Below, piece after piece: positions 17,427 to 25,760 of a stretch of DNA of 38,598 nucleotides. The stretch's first letter is position 1. Each line of letters opens with the position of its first letter. This stretch comes from Polyangia bacterium (lineage in GTDB: Bacteria; Myxococcota_A; Polyangia; Polyangiales; Polyangiaceae): NCBI GenBank assembly GCA_030426145.1, contig JAUHZF010000039.1, positions 1-38,598 on the forward strand, read 5' to 3'. The notes under the pieces are model-generated. The model searched no databases. It had not been told where the DNA came from and was given only the letters and a program-made list of their open reading frames with translations. The position numbers were made by a program, and so were the translations under genes.

Positions 17427-18794
17427 ATGGCTTTCAAACCTATCGCACGCCGCACCCTGCTTCGTGGCTCCGCCGCCGGGCTGTCCTGCGCCATCGGGCT
17501 TCCTCTTCTCGAGGCGATGCTCGACCACAACGGCGAAGCCCTCGCCGACGGCAGCGCGCTTCCGCAGCGCTGGATCACGTGGTTCTTCGGCAACGGGGTC
17601 ATTCTCAACCGATTCATCCCCACGCAGCAGTACCCCAACCTGTGGACGCCTTCGGACGAGCTCATGCCGTTCCAGACGGCGGGGGTGAAGGACTACGTGT
17701 CGGTGCTGACTGGCTTCAACAACCACAGCGCCCACTTCATCACCCACCACGAGGGCATGACCGTCTTCAGCGGTCACGACATCGTCGACGTCGGTCAGGG
17801 GCAGGGGATCTTCTCCAACGCCGGTGGCAAGACCCTCGATCAGGTCATCGCCGACCTGCCCGAGGTGGGTGGGCAGACGCCCATCCCGTCGATGCAGGTG
17901 GGGATCTCCAAGGAGGACAGCCAGGCCGATTACGGGACGACGACGCACAACGTGTCGCACCGTGGCTACCTTCAGCCGCTTCCGCCGAACCGCAGTCCCC
18001 AGTCGGTTTGGACGGCGCTCTTCGACTCGTTCGTACCCCCGGAGGATCCGCAGGGCCCCCTGCGACTGAGCATCCTCGACATGACGAAGGATCAGATCAA
18101 CAAGCTCGCGAGCCGGCTCGGCTCGGCCGACAAGGCCCGCCTCGAGGCCCATCTCGACGGGGTGCGCACGCTCGAGCAGAAGATCCAGGCCTTGCCGCCG
18201 CTGTGCGAATCGCCCCTGGTGCCCACCCAGCAGAACGTGGGGAGCGGCGCCAACGAGCCCATCCGTCAGGTCTGCGAGGTGATGAGCGACCTCATCGTGC
18301 ACGCTTTTACCTGTGACGTGACGCGCGTCGCGAGCCTCATGTTCCTCGAGCCGGCGGCCAAGACCATCTACGGCGAGCTCGGTCACACCGGCGAGTTCCA
18401 CAACTACACCCACAGCGCGAGCAAACAGGAGCCGGAGGTTCACGACGGTGTCGTCTTCACCATGGAGAACCTCGCCTACCTGCTCAAGCAGCTGAAGGAC
18501 ACGCCAGAGCCAGCGGGGCAGGCCGGGAACAACCTCCTCGACAACACGGTCTGCTTCGCGAGCAGCGACGTGGCCGTCGGCTACAACCACTCCATCAACG
18601 ACCAGCCCATGATTGTGGCCGGCGGTGGGGGAGGGAAGCTGCGGACCCCGGGCATGCACTACCGCTCCCCGAACGGCGAGAACCCGAGCGAGGTTCTCCT
18701 GGCCCTGCTGCAGCTTTTTGATCCTACGGCGACCGAGATCGGCTCTGGCGCGCCGTACACCAATCAGAGCTTCGACCTCATCAAGGCACCCTGA
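17427..18794 (+). CDS. DUF1552 protein, Tat-type signal
   Basis: A 455-residue protein whose N-terminus, ARRTLLRGSAAGLSCAIGLP, reads as a twin-arginine signal (RRTLLRG), implying export in folded form. The rest matches DUF1552, with RWITWFFGNGVILNRFIP, DQVIADL and the long helix around AHLDGVRTLEQKIQAL. The late segment DNTVCFASSDVAVGYNHS resembles the metal-site region of sulfatase/DUF1501-like proteins, but catalysis has not been shown for this family. It is paired with the DUF1592 lipoprotein 14 bases upstream, the usual partnership in Planctomycetes and myxobacteria. The two probably act together in the periplasm. Confidence 0.88.
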   Translation: MAFKPIARRTLLRGSAAGLSCAIGLPLLEAMLDHNGEALADGSALPQRWITWFFGNGVILNRFIPTQQYPNLWTPSDELMPFQTAGVKDYVSVLTGFNNHSAHFITHHEGMTVFSGHDIVDVGQGQGIFSNAGGKTLDQVIADLPEVGGQTPIPSMQVGISKEDSQADYGTTTHNVSHRGYLQPLPPNRSPQSVWTALFDSFVPPEDPQGPLRLSILDMTKDQINKLASRLGSADKARLEAHLDGVRTLEQKIQALPPLCESPLVPTQQNVGSGANEPIRQVCEVMSDLIVHAFTCDVTRVASLMFLEPAAKTIYGELGHTGEFHNYTHSASKQEPEVHDGVVFTMENLAYLLKQLKDTPEPAGQAGNNLLDNTVCFASSDVAVGYNHSINDQPMIVAGGGGGKLRTPGMHYRSPNGENPSEVLLALLQLFDPTATEIGSGAPYTNQSFDLIKAP

Positions 18795-18839
18795 GGGTCA
18801 CCGTTCTGGGGCTAAGACATTCTTGCGGACCCGGCTTAC

Positions 18840-18883
18840 GCCGCAGTGACGCAATTCGTCAGCGGCGCGCTCATCGAGCGCGC
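18840..18883 (+). terminator. Two adjacent hairpins after the DUF1552 gene
   Basis: The first hairpin (18840-18866) pairs GCCGC-AG-TGACG with CGTCA-GCGGC around CAATT, giving ten pairs with a two-base bulge. The second (18865-18883) pairs GCGCGCTC with GAGCGCGC around ATC, giving eight pairs. They overlap by two bases, so they may be alternative folds. There is no T-tract, so intrinsic termination is not certain. The rest of the 18795-19022 gap shows nothing clear. Confidence 0.4.
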
Positions 18884-19022
18884 TAGGTATACGATTGTTC
18901 GTCTTCCAAGGGTCGAGTTGGCCTGGCGCGCTACGTGCATCGCTTTCCATCGATCGTTGCAACCTACCGAGCGAATGGGATGTCGCCGTGGTAGTGTGCG
19001 CACACAACGACAGGTTTATTCG

Positions 19023-19661
19023 ATGCCCGACCGTTCGAACCTCCTGGCCCGACCCACGCCGCATCGGCGGGTGCGAGGCTTTACCCTCGTCGAGCTGATG
19101 ATCACGGTGGCGATCGTCGGCGTGCTCGCCGCCATGGCCGTCTACGGGGTGCGCAAGTACCTCACGTCGTCCAAGTCGGCCGAGTCGAAGAACACCGTCG
19201 GCGTTATCACGCGCGGCGCGGTGGCTGCATTCGAGCGCGAGTACATGCCGTCCGAGTCCGTCAACGAGGGCGTCGAGTCGACGGAAGCGTCGCACGAACT
19301 CTGCGGTTCGGCCGTGCCCGTGCCGGTCGGTGGGCCGCCTGCAGGCAAGAAGTACCAGCCGATCCTCGACGGCGTGCAGGACTTCGCGACGGGTGACCGG
19401 GCCAATGGGTGGCGGTGTCTCCGGTTCGAGATGGATCGCACCGTGTACTACCAGTACAACTACACGAAGGACGCGTCGCCGGTGGCTCCCACCTCCCCCA
19501 CGGCCTGCGGCGGCACCGACTGCTTCGAAGCGGCCGCCCTCGGCGACCTCGACGGCGACGCCACCGACTTCAGCCGCATCGCACGCACCGGATTCGTGAA
19601 CAACGCGACGGGGGCTCTGCTCGTCGCGACCTACACGCACGTCGTCGACGAGCCCGAGTGA
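19023..19661 (+). CDS. Type IV pilin/pseudopilin-like protein
   Basis: A 212-residue protein with a basic leader (MPDRSNLLARPTPHRRVRG) followed by FTLVELMITVAIVGVLAAMA, the classic prepilin N-methylation segment. Prepilin peptidase should cut after Gly19, leaving Phe1 and Glu5 of the mature form. The globular part has no recognised family and contains four cysteines that could form disulfides. The ATG at 19023 is preferred because upstream in-frame codons would place the leader deep inside. It stands alone, with no other pilus or type II secretion genes nearby, so it is probably a minor pilin or orphan PilA paralogue. Confidence 0.85.
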   Translation: MPDRSNLLARPTPHRRVRGFTLVELMITVAIVGVLAAMAVYGVRKYLTSSKSAESKNTVGVITRGAVAAFEREYMPSESVNEGVESTEASHELCGSAVPVPVGGPPAGKKYQPILDGVQDFATGDRANGWRCLRFEMDRTVYYQYNYTKDASPVAPTSPTACGGTDCFEAAALGDLDGDATDFSRIARTGFVNNATGALLVATYTHVVDEPE

Positions 19662-19697
19662 GTACGTTCCTCGCGCGCGTGGTGTAACATCGCGCTC

Positions 19698-20405
19698 GTG
19701 AGTGACGACGAACGCGTGGCCCTGGTGACCGGGGCCAACCGGGGTCTGGGTCTCGAAACAACGCGGCGACTCGCGGCGGAGGGTTATCGCGTGCTCATGG
19801 CGAGCCGCGATGAGGCCAAGGGGCGCGCGGCGGCGGAGAGCCTCGGCGAGCTGGCCGAACGCGTGACGGTGGTCGCCCTCGACGTGACCGACCGTGCGGC
19901 GGTCGATGCGCTGGCCGCCCACGTGAAGGCCGAATACGGCCGGCTCGATGTGTTGGTCAACAACGCGGGGATCATGCCAGACAAGGGTCGCTCCTTCTTC
20001 GACACCGACCCGGAGGTCGCGCGTCGCTGCTTCGAGACGAACACCCTGGGGGCCTTCCACATGTGCCAGGCCTTCGTGCCCTTGATGCGCGAACGGGACT
20101 GCGGGCGTGTGGTCAACGTATCGACGGGCATGGCGCAGCTGTCGGACATGAACGGCGGGGCCGTCGCGTACCGGATGAGCAAGGCCGCTCTCCACGCGCT
20201 GACGCGGGTCGTGCACGACGAGACGCGAGGCACCTACATCAAGGTCAACGCGGTGTGCCCCGGATGGGTGCAGACCGACATGGGCGGACCCGAAGCTTCC
20301 CGCACCGTCGAGGAGGGGGTCGACGGCATCTTCTGGCTCGCCACCCTCCGCAACGACGGACCCAGCGGCGGCTTCTTCCGCGACTGCAAGCAGCTCGACT
20401 GGTAG
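19698..20405 (+). CDS. Short-chain dehydrogenase/reductase
   Basis: A 235-residue classical SDR with a Rossmann fold. The nucleotide motif TGANRGLG is at residues 11-18, NNAG near residue 90, a catalytic Ser in NVSTGMAQ, and Tyr158-x3-Lys162 in YRMSK. ASRDEAKG after the second strand suggests NADP(H) preference. PGWVQTDMGG is typical of carbonyl-reductase-like members. The substrate is unknown. The start is a GTG 36 bases after the pilin stop. It converges with the P450 gene (5-base gap), so the two may be functionally related redox enzymes but are not co-transcribed. Confidence 0.9.
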   Translation: MSDDERVALVTGANRGLGLETTRRLAAEGYRVLMASRDEAKGRAAAESLGELAERVTVVALDVTDRAAVDALAAHVKAEYGRLDVLVNNAGIMPDKGRSFFDTDPEVARRCFETNTLGAFHMCQAFVPLMRERDCGRVVNVSTGMAQLSDMNGGAVAYRMSKAALHALTRVVHDETRGTYIKVNAVCPGWVQTDMGGPEASRTVEEGVDGIFWLATLRNDGPSGGFFRDCKQLDW

Positions 20406-20410
20406 CGCCG

Positions 20411-21811
20411 TCAGCGACGCCGGAGCGTGACGCGTACGCCGTCGCGTGGGCGCAGGGTGACGCTGCCCTCGGGCACGATCTTCTGATGGGGGCAGAGCTC
20501 GACGCGGTAGGCGCGCACGATGGCGGCGAGGAGCACGAGCGCCTCTGTGCGCGCGAAAGCATCACCGATGCACTTGCGGGGGCCCGCGGCGAAGGGAAAG
20601 TAGGCGGTGCGGATCCGCCCTCGACGCTTGGCGGCCGCGAGGCGTTCAGGCGAGAAGCGGTCCGGGTCGAAGCCTTCTGGGTTCTCCCAGAGGTCGGGGT
20701 CCCGATGCACGACCCAGGAGCACATCACGGTGTAGCTGTCCTTGGGGATGCTGTAGCCGAGGATCTCGTCATCGATCTCGGCCCGCCGCGCCACGGCCCA
20801 CACGGGGGGAAAGAGGCGCATCGACTCGGACAATACCTGGTCGGCATAGGTGAGCGACTTGAGCTGATCGAGGGTCGGCGCGTCGCCAGGCCGGTCGAGG
20901 AGGGCATCGACCTCTTGTTCGAGCTGGCGAAGCACGGCGGGGTGCTTGCTGAGGAGGTAGAGCGTCCACGCCATGGCATTGGCTGTGGTCTCGTGGCCCG
21001 CGCTGAGCATGGTCATCAGCTCGTCGCGGAGCTGCGTGCGGTCCATGCTCTCGCCGGTCTCGGCATCGCGGGCCGACATGAACATGCCCAGAAGGTCGTC
21101 ACCGTGGACGCCGCTGCGGAAGCGCTCGTCGATGATCTCGTGCACGATGCGGTCCATGGCCTCGAGCGCCTGGTCGCTGCGACGTTGCTGCGCGGTGGGC
21201 AGCTTCCAGTGAAGGGGGAGGGGGGTACTGATCTTCTTACGGAAGAACTTCAGCATGACGGCGACGCCGCGCCCGAACTCGCTCGACTCATCGGACATGT
21301 CGACCCCACAGAGGGTCTCGCCCGCCATGCGGAGGGTGATCCGCATCATCTCCTCTGCGGCGTCGATCTCGGTCTGGCCGTCGGCCCATGGTGCCCAGCG
21401 CTCGACGAGATCGCATGAGGCGATGCGCATGGTGTCGACCATCTTCGCGATGCGGTCTTTGTGAAAGGCGGGCTGGGCGATGCGACGCTGCCGCTTCCAA
21501 AGCGCTCCCTCCGAGGTGACCAGGCCCTGACCGAGCAACATGCGAAGGGCGTCGTAGCCGCGGGTCTGCTTCGAGTAGTGCTGCTGCTTGTCCACCAGGA
21601 TGTGCTTCACGGCCCGTGCATCGAACACGAAGATGGGGGTGAGGAAGCCGAAGGAGACGCGCGCCATCGGCCCGCACTCGCGCCACGCCCTCGTGAACAG
21701 TCCGAGGTTGTCCTGCCTCAGCTCGGGGATGTGGCCCCAAGGCCCGTGCGACGGAAGCATCGGCGGCAGCGAAAGAGGCGACGAGTGGGCGATGGGTTGG
21801 GCGGCGGTCAT
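20411..21811 (-). CDS. Cytochrome P450
   Basis: A 466-residue P450 with all hallmark elements. The oxygen-binding I-helix is AGHETTAN (about residue 268), the K-helix ExxR is ESMR, PERF-type DPDRFSPER follows, and the heme loop FPFAAGPRKCIGD has the proximal Cys at 414. The sequence resembles CYP102/CYP4-like bacterial monooxygenases that oxidise fatty acids, terpenes or other hydrophobic molecules, but the substrate is not predictable. It is soluble, with no reductase domain fused or nearby. The ATG at 21811 is preferred to the GTG at 21850, which would lie inside the operator. It is divergent from a TetR gene and likely repressed by it. Confidence 0.93.
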   Translation of the reverse strand: MTAAQPIAHSSPLSLPPMLPSHGPWGHIPELRQDNLGLFTRAWRECGPMARVSFGFLTPIFVFDARAVKHILVDKQQHYSKQTRGYDALRMLLGQGLVTSEGALWKRQRRIAQPAFHKDRIAKMVDTMRIASCDLVERWAPWADGQTEIDAAEEMMRITLRMAGETLCGVDMSDESSEFGRGVAVMLKFFRKKISTPLPLHWKLPTAQQRRSDQALEAMDRIVHEIIDERFRSGVHGDDLLGMFMSARDAETGESMDRTQLRDELMTMLSAGHETTANAMAWTLYLLSKHPAVLRQLEQEVDALLDRPGDAPTLDQLKSLTYADQVLSESMRLFPPVWAVARRAEIDDEILGYSIPKDSYTVMCSWVVHRDPDLWENPEGFDPDRFSPERLAAAKRRGRIRTAYFPFAAGPRKCIGDAFARTEALVLLAAIVRAYRVELCPHQKIVPEGSVTLRPRDGVRVTLRRR

Positions 21812-21834
21812 GTCGGCTTGGTCTCTTCGAGATT

Positions 21835-21873
21835 GTGAGCGTTGACTCACATTATAATGTGAGCCATTACTCA
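21835..21873. promoter_or_regulatory. Divergent operator/promoter between the P450 and tetR genes
   Basis: CTCACATTATAATGTGAG (21846-21863) is an 18-bp perfect palindrome. It is flanked by further half-sites, so GTGAG/CTCAC arms alternate across the element: GTGAG at 21835 and 21859, CTCA at 21846 and 21870. Its centre, ATTATAAT, contains a perfect TATAAT -10 box on each strand. Starts about 7 bases downstream of these boxes would give leaders of roughly 30-45 bases for both genes. No good -35 is visible at 17 bp. A TetR dimer bound here should block both promoters. Confidence 0.75.
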
Positions 21874-21906
21874 GATAACAACTCGCATCTCGCCGTCCGC
21901 CGCTTC

Positions 21907-22539
21907 ATGACCACCACAACGCCCCGCAAACCCCGCAAAGCACCGCGACAGGCGAGAGCCAAGGCCACCGTCGAAGCCATTCTCGAAGCCACGGCTCACA
22001 TTCTGGTCGACGAGGGCGTCGAGCGCCTCAGCACGAACCGCGTGGCCCAAGTGGCCGGGGTCAGCATCGGCTCGCTGTACCAGTACTTCCCCAACAAGGA
22101 GGCCCTGGTGCTCGCCCTGCTCGAGCGCCACGTGAGCAAGATGCTGGGCCTTCTCTCCAAGCACGCCACCGAGCTCATCGGGGCACCCATGGAGGATGCG
22201 GTCACGTCCTACGTGCGCGTCGTACTCGAGACGCACCAGATCGCGCCACGCCTCCATCACGTGCTCACGTTGCAGGCCATCGACCTCGACCTGAGCGCGC
22301 TCGCGGATTGGGAAGCTCAGGCGCGCAAGATGGTGCAGGGCTACCTCGAGACGCGCCGAGACGACATCGTGCCCGACGACCTCGAGATGGCGGCCTTCGT
22401 CCTCGTGCACTCGGTCGAGGCGGTCGTGCATCGCGCCATCATCAAAGAGGACGACGTAGCGGCCATCCCCTGGGACAGGCTGGAGAAAGAGCTGAAGGCG
22501 CTCATCCTGCGGTACCTACTATCTGAAACGCCCGGGTAG
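21907..22539 (+). CDS. TetR family transcriptional regulator
   Basis: A 210-residue repressor. A basic N-terminal tail precedes the TetR DNA-binding domain, with the helix-turn-helix NRVAQVAGVSIGSLYQYFPN followed by KEALV. The C-terminal helical domain (about residues 85-205) would hold the ligand pocket and dimer interface; its inducer is unknown. The ATG at 21907 is chosen over an in-frame GTG at 21835 because the latter lies in the operator. It is transcribed away from the P450 gene across a strong palindrome, so auto-repression and control of the P450 are the likely roles. Confidence 0.92.
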   Translation: MTTTTPRKPRKAPRQARAKATVEAILEATAHILVDEGVERLSTNRVAQVAGVSIGSLYQYFPNKEALVLALLERHVSKMLGLLSKHATELIGAPMEDAVTSYVRVVLETHQIAPRLHHVLTLQAIDLDLSALADWEAQARKMVQGYLETRRDDIVPDDLEMAAFVLVHSVEAVVHRAIIKEDDVAAIPWDRLEKELKALILRYLLSETPG

Positions 22540-22809
22540 CTCTCGTTTCTCGGGCTCGGTCGCGCTCTCGGGGCTCGTTCTCGATCTCGGTCGCGCTCTC
22601 AGGGCTCGTTCTCGATCGCGTTCTCGTTTCTCGGGCTCGATCGCGTTCTCGAGCCTCGGGCTCGTTCTCGATCGCGTTCTCGAGGCTCGGGCTCGTTCTC
22701 GACCTCGGGACCTCGAACCTCGGGACCTCGAACCTCGAACCTCGAACCTCGAACCCGGAACCTCGAACCTGGAACCTCGAACCCGGAACCTCGAACCCGG
22801 AACCTCGAA
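22540..22809. repeat. Compound microsatellite A: CTCGNN hexamers then heptamers
   Basis: The whole gap between tetR and the NTF2-like gene is low-complexity. About 22545-22710 is a degenerate hexamer array of CTCGNN type (CTCGGG, CTCGTT, CTCGAT, with CGCGTT variants). A longer block containing CTCGATCGCGTTCTCGAG recurs within it. From about 22710 to 22809 it changes to heptamers: CCTCGAA, with CCCGGAA, CCTGGAA and a few 8-base variants. The array runs right up to the stop codon of the minus-strand gene. Frames through it encode Arg/Ser/Glu-rich nonsense, so it is not coding. A related array lies at 33541-33873. Confidence 0.85.
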
Positions 22810-23220
22810 CTAGTTGAGCGAGTGCGGCGGCGGCGGCGGATCGGACGCGGGGAGGTCGCGGGCGGTGAAGGGGCTGGCGTGGTGGTGCACCATCTTCCAG
22901 AGGCCGTCTTCGAGCACGAAGATGTTGGTGGCGGCGAGCTTGGCGTCGGGCAGGCGCTCCACGCAGACCACGACTGCCATCTGGTCCATGAGGGTCACCG
23001 CCGCGTCGGTGCAGCGCACCGGGGGAGAGCCCCCCGCGAAGATGGCGCGCCAGCTCGCCATGACCTGGTCCCGTCCACGAAGAGCCTGCCAACCCGGATG
23101 GATGCAGACGACCACTTCCTTGCGCGCCCAGACGTCGGCCATGGCACCGATGTCGCTCGCCGCGAAAGCCTCGTAGAACTCGGTATTGGCCTCGAGCACC
23201 GCTTGCTCGGGGTTCAACAT
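22810..23220 (-). CDS. NTF2-like (SnoaL/DUF4440-type) protein
   Basis: A 136-residue single-domain cone-shaped fold of the nuclear transport factor 2 superfamily. It begins MLNPEQAVLEANTEFYEAF, followed by the characteristic WARKEVVVCIHPGWQALRG and MASWRAIF, and ends with the strand segment DGLWKMVHHHASPF. Members are small-molecule-binding proteins or enzymes of varied function, so no activity is assigned. The ATG at 23220 starts the domain directly. It lies 31 bases after the FHA-kinase hybrid on the same strand, so co-transcription is possible. The C-terminal PPPPP run and stop codon abut the microsatellite. Confidence 0.82.
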   Translation of the reverse strand: MLNPEQAVLEANTEFYEAFAASDIGAMADVWARKEVVVCIHPGWQALRGRDQVMASWRAIFAGGSPPVRCTDAAVTLMDQMAVVVCVERLPDAKLAATNIFVLEDGLWKMVHHHASPFTARDLPASDPPPPPHSLN

Positions 23221-23251
23221 GTCGAGACGGTACCGCAAAAGGCGGTCGGGG

Positions 23252-24787
23252 TCAGAACTTCGTGCGGCGATCGCTATCGGGGTTGCTGCCGTCGGAGGAG
23301 TCCTCCACATCCCAGCGAACGTCGTTGAGCACCCGAAGTAGCTCCTCGGCTTGCCAAGGCTTGCGCAGGAAGCCGCGGGCGCCCTGGCTGCGTAGCGCTT
23401 CCTCGCGTGCCGGATCGCGGTGGCCCGAGATCATGACCACCCGCGCGTCCGGATCAATGTCGAGCAGGAGCGCAAGCGCAGCATCTCCGCTGATCTTCGG
23501 CATCTCGACGTCGAGAAGGACGAGGTCGGGGCGCTCGGCACGTGTGTAGGTGGCGATCCCTTCGTCGGCGCCCGCAGCGAGGGTGACCTCGTGACCGGCC
23601 TGGGTGAGGACCCGAGTCAGAGCCCGGCGCACCACGTCTTCGTCGTCGATGACCAGCACCGAGAGTCCCCCGCCGGCGAGCGAGTTCGTGGGTTGCACGG
23701 TGCTGATCCGTCGCCGTCTTCGCGTGGTCGCGGGCAGTCGAACGGTGAAGCTGGTGCCCTTGCCGACCTCGCTGTCGACGTCGATGATGCCACCGAGCCT
23801 CTGAATGATGTCCTGGCACGTCGAGAGGCCCACCCCGAAGCCTCGCTTGCCCTTGGTGCTGAAGAAGGGCTCGAAGATCCGGCGGAGGGTGCGCTCCGGG
23901 ATGCCGTGGCCGTTGTCGGTCACCTTCACGATGACCGACGCGCCGAGGTCGCTCGCGGCTTCGTGCCATGCTTCGAGGGTGAGCAGGCCCCCGCCGGGCA
24001 TCGCGTCGCGCGCGTTGAGACACAGGTTCATGAGGACCTGGTGGAGGTCGAGGGGGTCGGCCTCGACCCAGAGTTCTCCATCGAGCTCGATCACCACGTC
24101 GATGTGGCGTCCGAAGGTGCGGCGAACCAGCCGGGCGACCGTCTCCACGACCTGCCCGAGCGGCACCGTCTCCGCATTCTCCACGTCCCCGCGCGCGTAG
24201 GTGACGAGCCGACGGCTCAGCTCGGCGGCGCGGTGGGCCGCGTCGAGCACGTCGCTCAGCGACTCCTTCACGTCGACGTCACCTAGGTCGACGTCGGAGG
24301 GGAGCGACTGCAGGAAGTTGAGGTTGGAGGTGATGGCCCCCAGCATGTTGTTGAAGTCGTGCGCGACACCGGCCGACAGTCGGCCCAGGGTCTCGAGTCG
24401 CTGTCGCTGCAGCAACTGCTCCTCGATGGGGTCGTGGAAGGCGAGCTGGAGCAGGAGGTTTCGGCCGAGGTGAATCTTGTCACCGAGTTCGATCCGCATG
24501 GGCTCGGACTCGACCGGCCGGCCGTTGACGCGGGTGCCGTTAGAGCTTCCGAGGTCGCGTACGAAGAGGTCTTCGCCGCGGCGCAAGACCTCGGCGTGGT
24601 GTCGCGACAAATGGGGATTCGATAGGCGGAGGTTGCAATCCTCGGCGCGACCGATGAGCGTCACGTCACGTTCGAGTGCGACGTAGCGCCCGATGCGTTC
24701 CCCCTCGAGGACGATGAGCCTGCCCGGACCCTCCTGCTGGGTACCCGTCGTCGGGGTAGACTCTCGGTCGTCCGGGTAAGGATTCAT
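23252..24787 (-). CDS. FHA-histidine kinase-receiver hybrid protein
   Basis: A 511-residue soluble signalling protein with no membrane segment. An FHA phosphothreonine-binding domain spans about residues 25-115 (LIGRAEDCNLRLSNPHLSRH and SSNGTRVNG). The histidine kinase follows, with phospho-acceptor His143 in AGVAHDFNN, the N box NLCLNARDAMPGG, G1 DNGHGIP and the late box GFGVGLSTC. A receiver domain comes last, with IDDED, phospho-acceptor Asp426 in LLDVEMP, and KPW. The FHA input suggests that it senses a Thr-phosphorylated partner, linking Ser/Thr kinase and two-component signalling. The Pkn kinase at 4790 is an obvious but untested candidate. No separate response regulator is adjacent. 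Confidence 0.92.
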   Translation of the reverse strand: MNPYPDDRESTPTTGTQQEGPGRLIVLEGERIGRYVALERDVTLIGRAEDCNLRLSNPHLSRHHAEVLRRGEDLFVRDLGSSNGTRVNGRPVESEPMRIELGDKIHLGRNLLLQLAFHDPIEEQLLQRQRLETLGRLSAGVAHDFNNMLGAITSNLNFLQSLPSDVDLGDVDVKESLSDVLDAAHRAAELSRRLVTYARGDVENAETVPLGQVVETVARLVRRTFGRHIDVVIELDGELWVEADPLDLHQVLMNLCLNARDAMPGGGLLTLEAWHEAASDLGASVIVKVTDNGHGIPERTLRRIFEPFFSTKGKRGFGVGLSTCQDIIQRLGGIIDVDSEVGKGTSFTVRLPATTRRRRRISTVQPTNSLAGGGLSVLVIDDEDVVRRALTRVLTQAGHEVTLAAGADEGIATYTRAERPDLVLLDVEMPKISGDAALALLLDIDPDARVVMISGHRDPAREEALRSQGARGFLRKPWQAEELLRVLNDVRWDVEDSSDGSNPDSDRRTKF

Positions 24788-24885
24788 GAAGGATCGTTAC
24801 CAACCTATCTGACGACGTGCGGGTCGGTAAACAAGTTCCCATGGCATCGCCGCCATCTCATCCTTCTGTTGGGCTATCGATCGAC

Positions 24886-25755
24886 ATGCGCCTTCCGTTC
24901 CTGATCGCAGTGGTTTTTGTTGCCGCCTGCGGTGGTGCCACGTCCGAAACCGCATTCGGAACCTGGACGCCACCCCTGGTCGCATCACCCGAGGTCGATG
25001 CGCTCGAACGGCAGATGTGGCGCCGCGTGAACGCCGACCGCGCTCGGGCCGGCAAGTCGGCCCTCGACTACGACGCCCGCCTCTCGGACGTGGCGCGCGC
25101 CCACTCGCTCGACATGCGCGACCACGGGTTCTTCGACCACGTTTCACCTCACACGGGTGATCTCGAGCGACGCCTCGACGTCGCGGGTTACCTCGCGCTC
25201 GAGATGCGCGAAAACCTCGCGCTCGCGCCTACCGTCGACCGCGCCGAGGACAACCTCCTGAAGAGCCCGGGCCACCACGCCAACATCATGGCCGACGAGG
25301 TCACGCACGTGGGGATCGGCATCGTGCAGAGCGACCGGGGTCTCTTCGCGACGCAGGTCTTTGCCCGCCCTGCGAAGGTTCAGAGCCCTGCGGAGGTGGA
25401 GGCGGCGGTGCGCAAGCGGTTTGCATCGCTTCCCCGCGCCGTCCCGCTACAGGTCGACCTGCGCCTCGAAGAGATGGCTGCGGATGAGCTCGAGGACCTG
25501 CCGGCGGTGGTCCCGGCCAAGGCGGCCATCATGGTGGGTCGCAGCGTGGTGGGACAGCTCGAGCACGACGAGGACAATCCCTTCGGCGCGGTGGCGGTGG
25601 CCGTGCAGAGCGTCTTCGGTGGCGACGATTTCGAGCCGCCCGATTCTGCCTCCGCGCCGCGCTCACGTTTCTACGGGTTGGCAGTCGGGGAGGGCCATGA
25701 TGATCGCGGGCGCCCGCGGGTGCGCGTCCTCGTGCTCGTCGCGCAGCCGCGCTGA
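24886..25755 (+). CDS. CAP (SCP/PR1-like) domain lipoprotein
   Basis: A 289-residue predicted lipoprotein (MRLPFLIAVVFVAACGG). The ATG at 24886 gives a clean signal, unlike the in-frame GTG at 24817. A CAP domain occupies about residues 40-165: RVNADRARAGKSALDYDARL, AHSLDMRDHGFFDHVSP, LLKSPGHHANIM and THVGIGIV. The conserved His and Glu positions typical of CAP proteins appear to be present. The remaining 120 residues have no recognised family. CAP proteins are extracytoplasmic and bind ligands or lipids, and some are proteases, so the role is open. It is divergent from the FHA-kinase gene (98-base gap) and converges with the GntR gene. Confidence 0.85.
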   Translation: MRLPFLIAVVFVAACGGATSETAFGTWTPPLVASPEVDALERQMWRRVNADRARAGKSALDYDARLSDVARAHSLDMRDHGFFDHVSPHTGDLERRLDVAGYLALEMRENLALAPTVDRAEDNLLKSPGHHANIMADEVTHVGIGIVQSDRGLFATQVFARPAKVQSPAEVEAAVRKRFASLPRAVPLQVDLRLEEMAADELEDLPAVVPAKAAIMVGRSVVGQLEHDEDNPFGAVAVAVQSVFGGDDFEPPDSASAPRSRFYGLAVGEGHDDRGRPRVRVLVLVAQPR

Positions 25756-25760
25756 GCCCG

